From Enterobacter vonholyi (GTDB taxonomy: Bacteria; Pseudomonadota; Gammaproteobacteria; Enterobacterales; Enterobacteriaceae): DNA of 64,000 nt. Of this stretch, positions 62,469 through 64,000 are shown piece by piece. The stretch covers positions 1 to 64,000 of the forward strand of contig NZ_VTUC01000009.1 in the NCBI RefSeq assembly GCF_008364555.1. The letters are read 5' to 3'. Below the pieces are notes generated by a model. It was not told where the DNA came from. It worked only from the letters and a program-made list of their open reading frames with translations, and did no database searches. The translations under genes and the position numbers were made by a program. Position 1 is the stretch's first letter, and every line of letters starts with the position of its first letter.

Positions 62469-62831
62469 ATGAAAGAAGTCGAAAAGAACGAAATTAAACG
62501 CCTGAGCGACCGCCTGGATCTGATCCGCCACCAGATGGCGGGTCTGTCGCTGGTCGATTCCGCCGAGAAATACGCCGAGCTTGAGAAAGAGGCCGCGAAG
62601 CTGGAAGCGGAAATCGAGCGCCTGCGCGAAGTCAAAGGCCAGAAGCTGAGTAAAGAAGCGCAGAAGCTGATGAACATGCCGCACCGCCGTGCGATCACCA
62701 AAAAAGAACAGGCTGATATGGGCAAGCTGAAGAAAAGCGTCCGTGGTCTGGTGGTGGTTCACCCGATGACCGAGCTTGGCCGCGAAATGGGCCTGAAAGA
62801 GATGACGGGCTTTTGTAAGACCGCGTTCTAA
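62469..62831 (+). CDS. yibL: Ribosome-associated protein YibL
   Basis: 120 residues, equal to E. coli YibL, which co-sediments with ribosomal subunits. A coiled-coil N-terminal half ([39 protein letters not shown]) and a basic C-terminal half. Precise function unknown. E. coli yibT, between mtlR and yibL, is not seen here. Confidence 0.95.
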   Translation: MKEVEKNEIKRLSDRLDLIRHQMAGLSLVDSAEKYAELEKEAAKLEAEIERLREVKGQKLSKEAQKLMNMPHRRAITKKEQADMGKLKKSVRGLVVVHPMTELGREMGLKEMTGFCKTAF

Positions 62832-62841
62832 CCATTCTTCC

Positions 62842-62895
62842 CCTCCCCCTCTCCCGTGGGAGAGGGCCGGGGTGGGGCCTGATGCCCTCACCCCG
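62842..62895. repeat. Palindromic intergenic repeat, copy 7 (yibL-lldP)
   Basis: CCTCTCCC-GT-GGGAGAGG followed by GCCGGGGTGGGGC, and a partial inverse arm GCCCTCACCCCG. It ends 5 nt before the LldR operator O1. Confidence 0.78.
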
Positions 62896-62900
62896 CTTCA

Positions 62901-62917
62901 AATTGGCCCAACCAATC
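62901..62917. promoter_or_regulatory. LldR operator O1
   Basis: AATTGGCCCAACCAATC contains TTGG-N5-CCAA symmetry and differs by only a couple of bases from E. coli LldR O1. LldR itself is outside the window. Confidence 0.78.
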
Positions 62918-63027
62918 CCCCTTTTCTTTCTTCCCAGGTTCACAATTCCATTATTTCCGCTCACAAAACCATTGCTAGCTCATAACATCTGGTTAACCAT
63001 TCATTGTCATTAACCCTACAACACAAC

Positions 63028-63043
63028 ATTGGCAGGACCACTT
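63028..63043. promoter_or_regulatory. LldR operator O2
   Basis: ATTGGCAGGACCACTT has the TGG-N5-CCA core. Its centre (63035) is 126 nt from that of O1 (62909), about 12 helical turns, the same layout as the E. coli lldPRD looped repression complex. Confidence 0.7.
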
Positions 63044-63117
63044 TTACACAACCTGTGACGCAGAGTTGAGCGGAGACTCACCCGCAGCGCAGGCTGTCTG
63101 GTCCCCAGGAGACCTGC

Positions 63118-64000
63118 ATGAGCCTCTGGCAACAAAACTACGACCCGGCTGGAAATATCTGGCTGTCGAGCCTGATCGCATCGCTTCCGATCCTGTTCTT
63201 CTTCTTTGCGCTGATTAAGCTCAAGCTGAAGGGCTACCTCGCCGCGACGTACACCGTTGCCATCGCCCTGATGGTGGCGCTGTTCTTCTACAAAATGCCG
63301 GTCGATCGCGCGCTGGCCTCCGTCGTCTACGGTTTCTTCTACGGCCTGTGGCCGATTGCGTGGATCATCATCGCGGCGGTCTTTGTCTATAAAATCTCGG
63401 TGAAAACCGGGCAGTTCGACATTATCCGCTCGTCGATTCTCTCCATCACGCCGGACCAGCGCCTGCAGATGCTGATTGTTGGCTTCTCCTTCGGGGCGTT
63501 TCTGGAAGGCGCGGCAGGTTTTGGCGCACCGGTGGCGATTACCGCCGCGCTGCTGGTGGGTCTGGGCTTTAACCCGCTCTATGCCGCAGGTCTGTGCCTG
63601 ATTGTGAACACCGCTCCGGTTGCGTTTGGCGCGATGGGTATTCCGATTCTGGTAGCCGGGCAGGTCACCGGGCTGGACAGCTTCGAGATCGGCCAGATGG
63701 TTGGCCGCCAGCTGCCCTTCCTGACCATTATCGTCCTGTTCTGGATCATGGCGATTATGGACGGCTGGCGCGGCGTGAAGGAGACCTGGCCTGCGGTGAT
63801 GGTGGCGGGCGGTTCGTTCGCTATCGCCCAGTACCTCAGCTCGAACTTCCTTGGCCCGGAGCTGCCGGACATCATCTCTTCGCTGGTTTCTCTGGTCTGC
63901 CTGACGCTGTTCCTGAAACGCTGGCAGCCGGTTCGTATTTTCCGCTTCGCCGACATGGGCGCCTCGCAGGTCGATCAAACCCTGGCCCGCACCGGCTACA
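63118..64000 (+). CDS. lldP: L-lactate permease, N-terminal part (runs off the right edge)
   Basis: 294 codons are present with no stop. Imports L-lactate (also D-lactate and glycolate in E. coli) with protons across the inner membrane. Begins [20 protein letters not shown], followed by successive membrane helices and the conserved [20 protein letters not shown] and [15 protein letters not shown] blocks. The full protein is about 551 residues in E. coli. Ribosome binding site AGGAG before the ATG. First gene of lldPRD. Confidence 0.97.
   Translation, partial: MSLWQQNYDPAGNIWLSSLIASLPILFFFFALIKLKLKGYLAATYTVAIALMVALFFYKMPVDRALASVVYGFFYGLWPIAWIIIAAVFVYKISVKTGQFDIIRSSILSITPDQRLQMLIVGFSFGAFLEGAAGFGAPVAITAALLVGLGFNPLYAAGLCLIVNTAPVAFGAMGIPILVAGQVTGLDSFEIGQMVGRQLPFLTIIVLFWIMAIMDGWRGVKETWPAVMVAGGSFAIAQYLSSNFLGPELPDIISSLVSLVCLTLFLKRWQPVRIFRFADMGASQVDQTLARTGY

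Noticed and set aside
63016..63978. A 320-codon open frame on the minus strand at the right end
   Set aside because: It is the shadow of lldP, whose plus-strand frame is open to the edge and matches the permease throughout.

Overview
The window comes from an enteric gammaproteobacterium. Gene order largely follows the 80 min region of Escherichia coli, and most proteins can be aligned from memory end to end with E. coli K-12 counterparts. The accessory content (a 2-ketogluconate operon, a Gly/Ser/Thr-rich lipoprotein next to an FhaC-type transporter, and a family of CCCTCTCCC/GGGTGAGGG repeats) fits Enterobacter or a close relative such as Lelliottia. The genus is an inference from memory; no database was searched. 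There is no phage, insertion sequence, CRISPR array or rRNA.

Layout. 1-749: start of tufB (EF-Tu) and the tRNA operon thrU-tyrU-glyT-thrT, read leftward, with a stringent-type promoter. 1067-2017: coaA. 2061-7764: the dipeptide ABC transporter dppABCDF, with dppA upstream separated by a repeat element. 8385-8461: a proline tRNA (anticodon UGG). 8553-16912: eptB, yhjX with a pyruvate-response operator, yhjY, tag, yiaC, bisC, yiaD. 17042-22252: a LacI-type regulator and kguE-kguK-kguT-ghrB, a complete 2-ketogluconate pathway with a PtxS-like operator. 22311-30623: cspA, yiaF, yiaG, an ABC-F ATPase, glyS/glyQ, ysaB, wecH. 30616-32075: a GlxA-type regulator and a cysteine hydrolase. 32179-40366: the xylose regulon xylAB / xylFGHR. 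40406-45015: bax, malS, avtA. 45320-48322: an unusual lipoprotein gene and an Omp85/TpsB-type transporter gene. 48306-48992: a ferredoxin gene (ysaA) and a small HycA-like fragment. 49038-56424: yiaT, yiaU, aldB, selB, selA, yibF. 56515-62831: yibI-yibH, then mtlA-mtlD-mtlR and yibL. 63118-64000: start of lldP with both LldR operators.

How the genes work together. Most of the window is carbon and peptide acquisition. It takes up peptides (dpp), pyruvate-linked substrates (yhjX), 2-ketogluconate (kgu), xylose (xyl), maltodextrin (malS), mannitol (mtl) and lactate (lldP), and several of these have visible CRP, MalT, XylR, LldR or PyrR-type sites. The kgu set converts imported 2-ketogluconate to 6-phosphogluconate by phosphorylation (KguK) and reduction (GhrB/KguD). 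SelA and SelB make selenocysteine incorporation possible, presumably for formate dehydrogenases; the ferredoxin and HycA-like fragment nearby are also of formate/hydrogen-metabolism type.

Most noteworthy. (1) The lipoprotein/TpsB pair at 45320-48322, in which the putative passenger is a low-charge heptad-patterned lipoprotein without a recognisable TPS domain, carrying a hexanucleotide tandem array. (2) The kgu operon with a 14-bp perfect palindrome close to the Pseudomonas PtxS operator. (3) Three, not two, 21-bp-phased PyrR/YpdB boxes before yhjX. (4) A proM-type tRNA-Pro(UGG) where E. coli has proK(CGG). (5) Synteny breaks at coaA/dppF and around cspA. (6) Seven copies of one intergenic palindromic repeat family.
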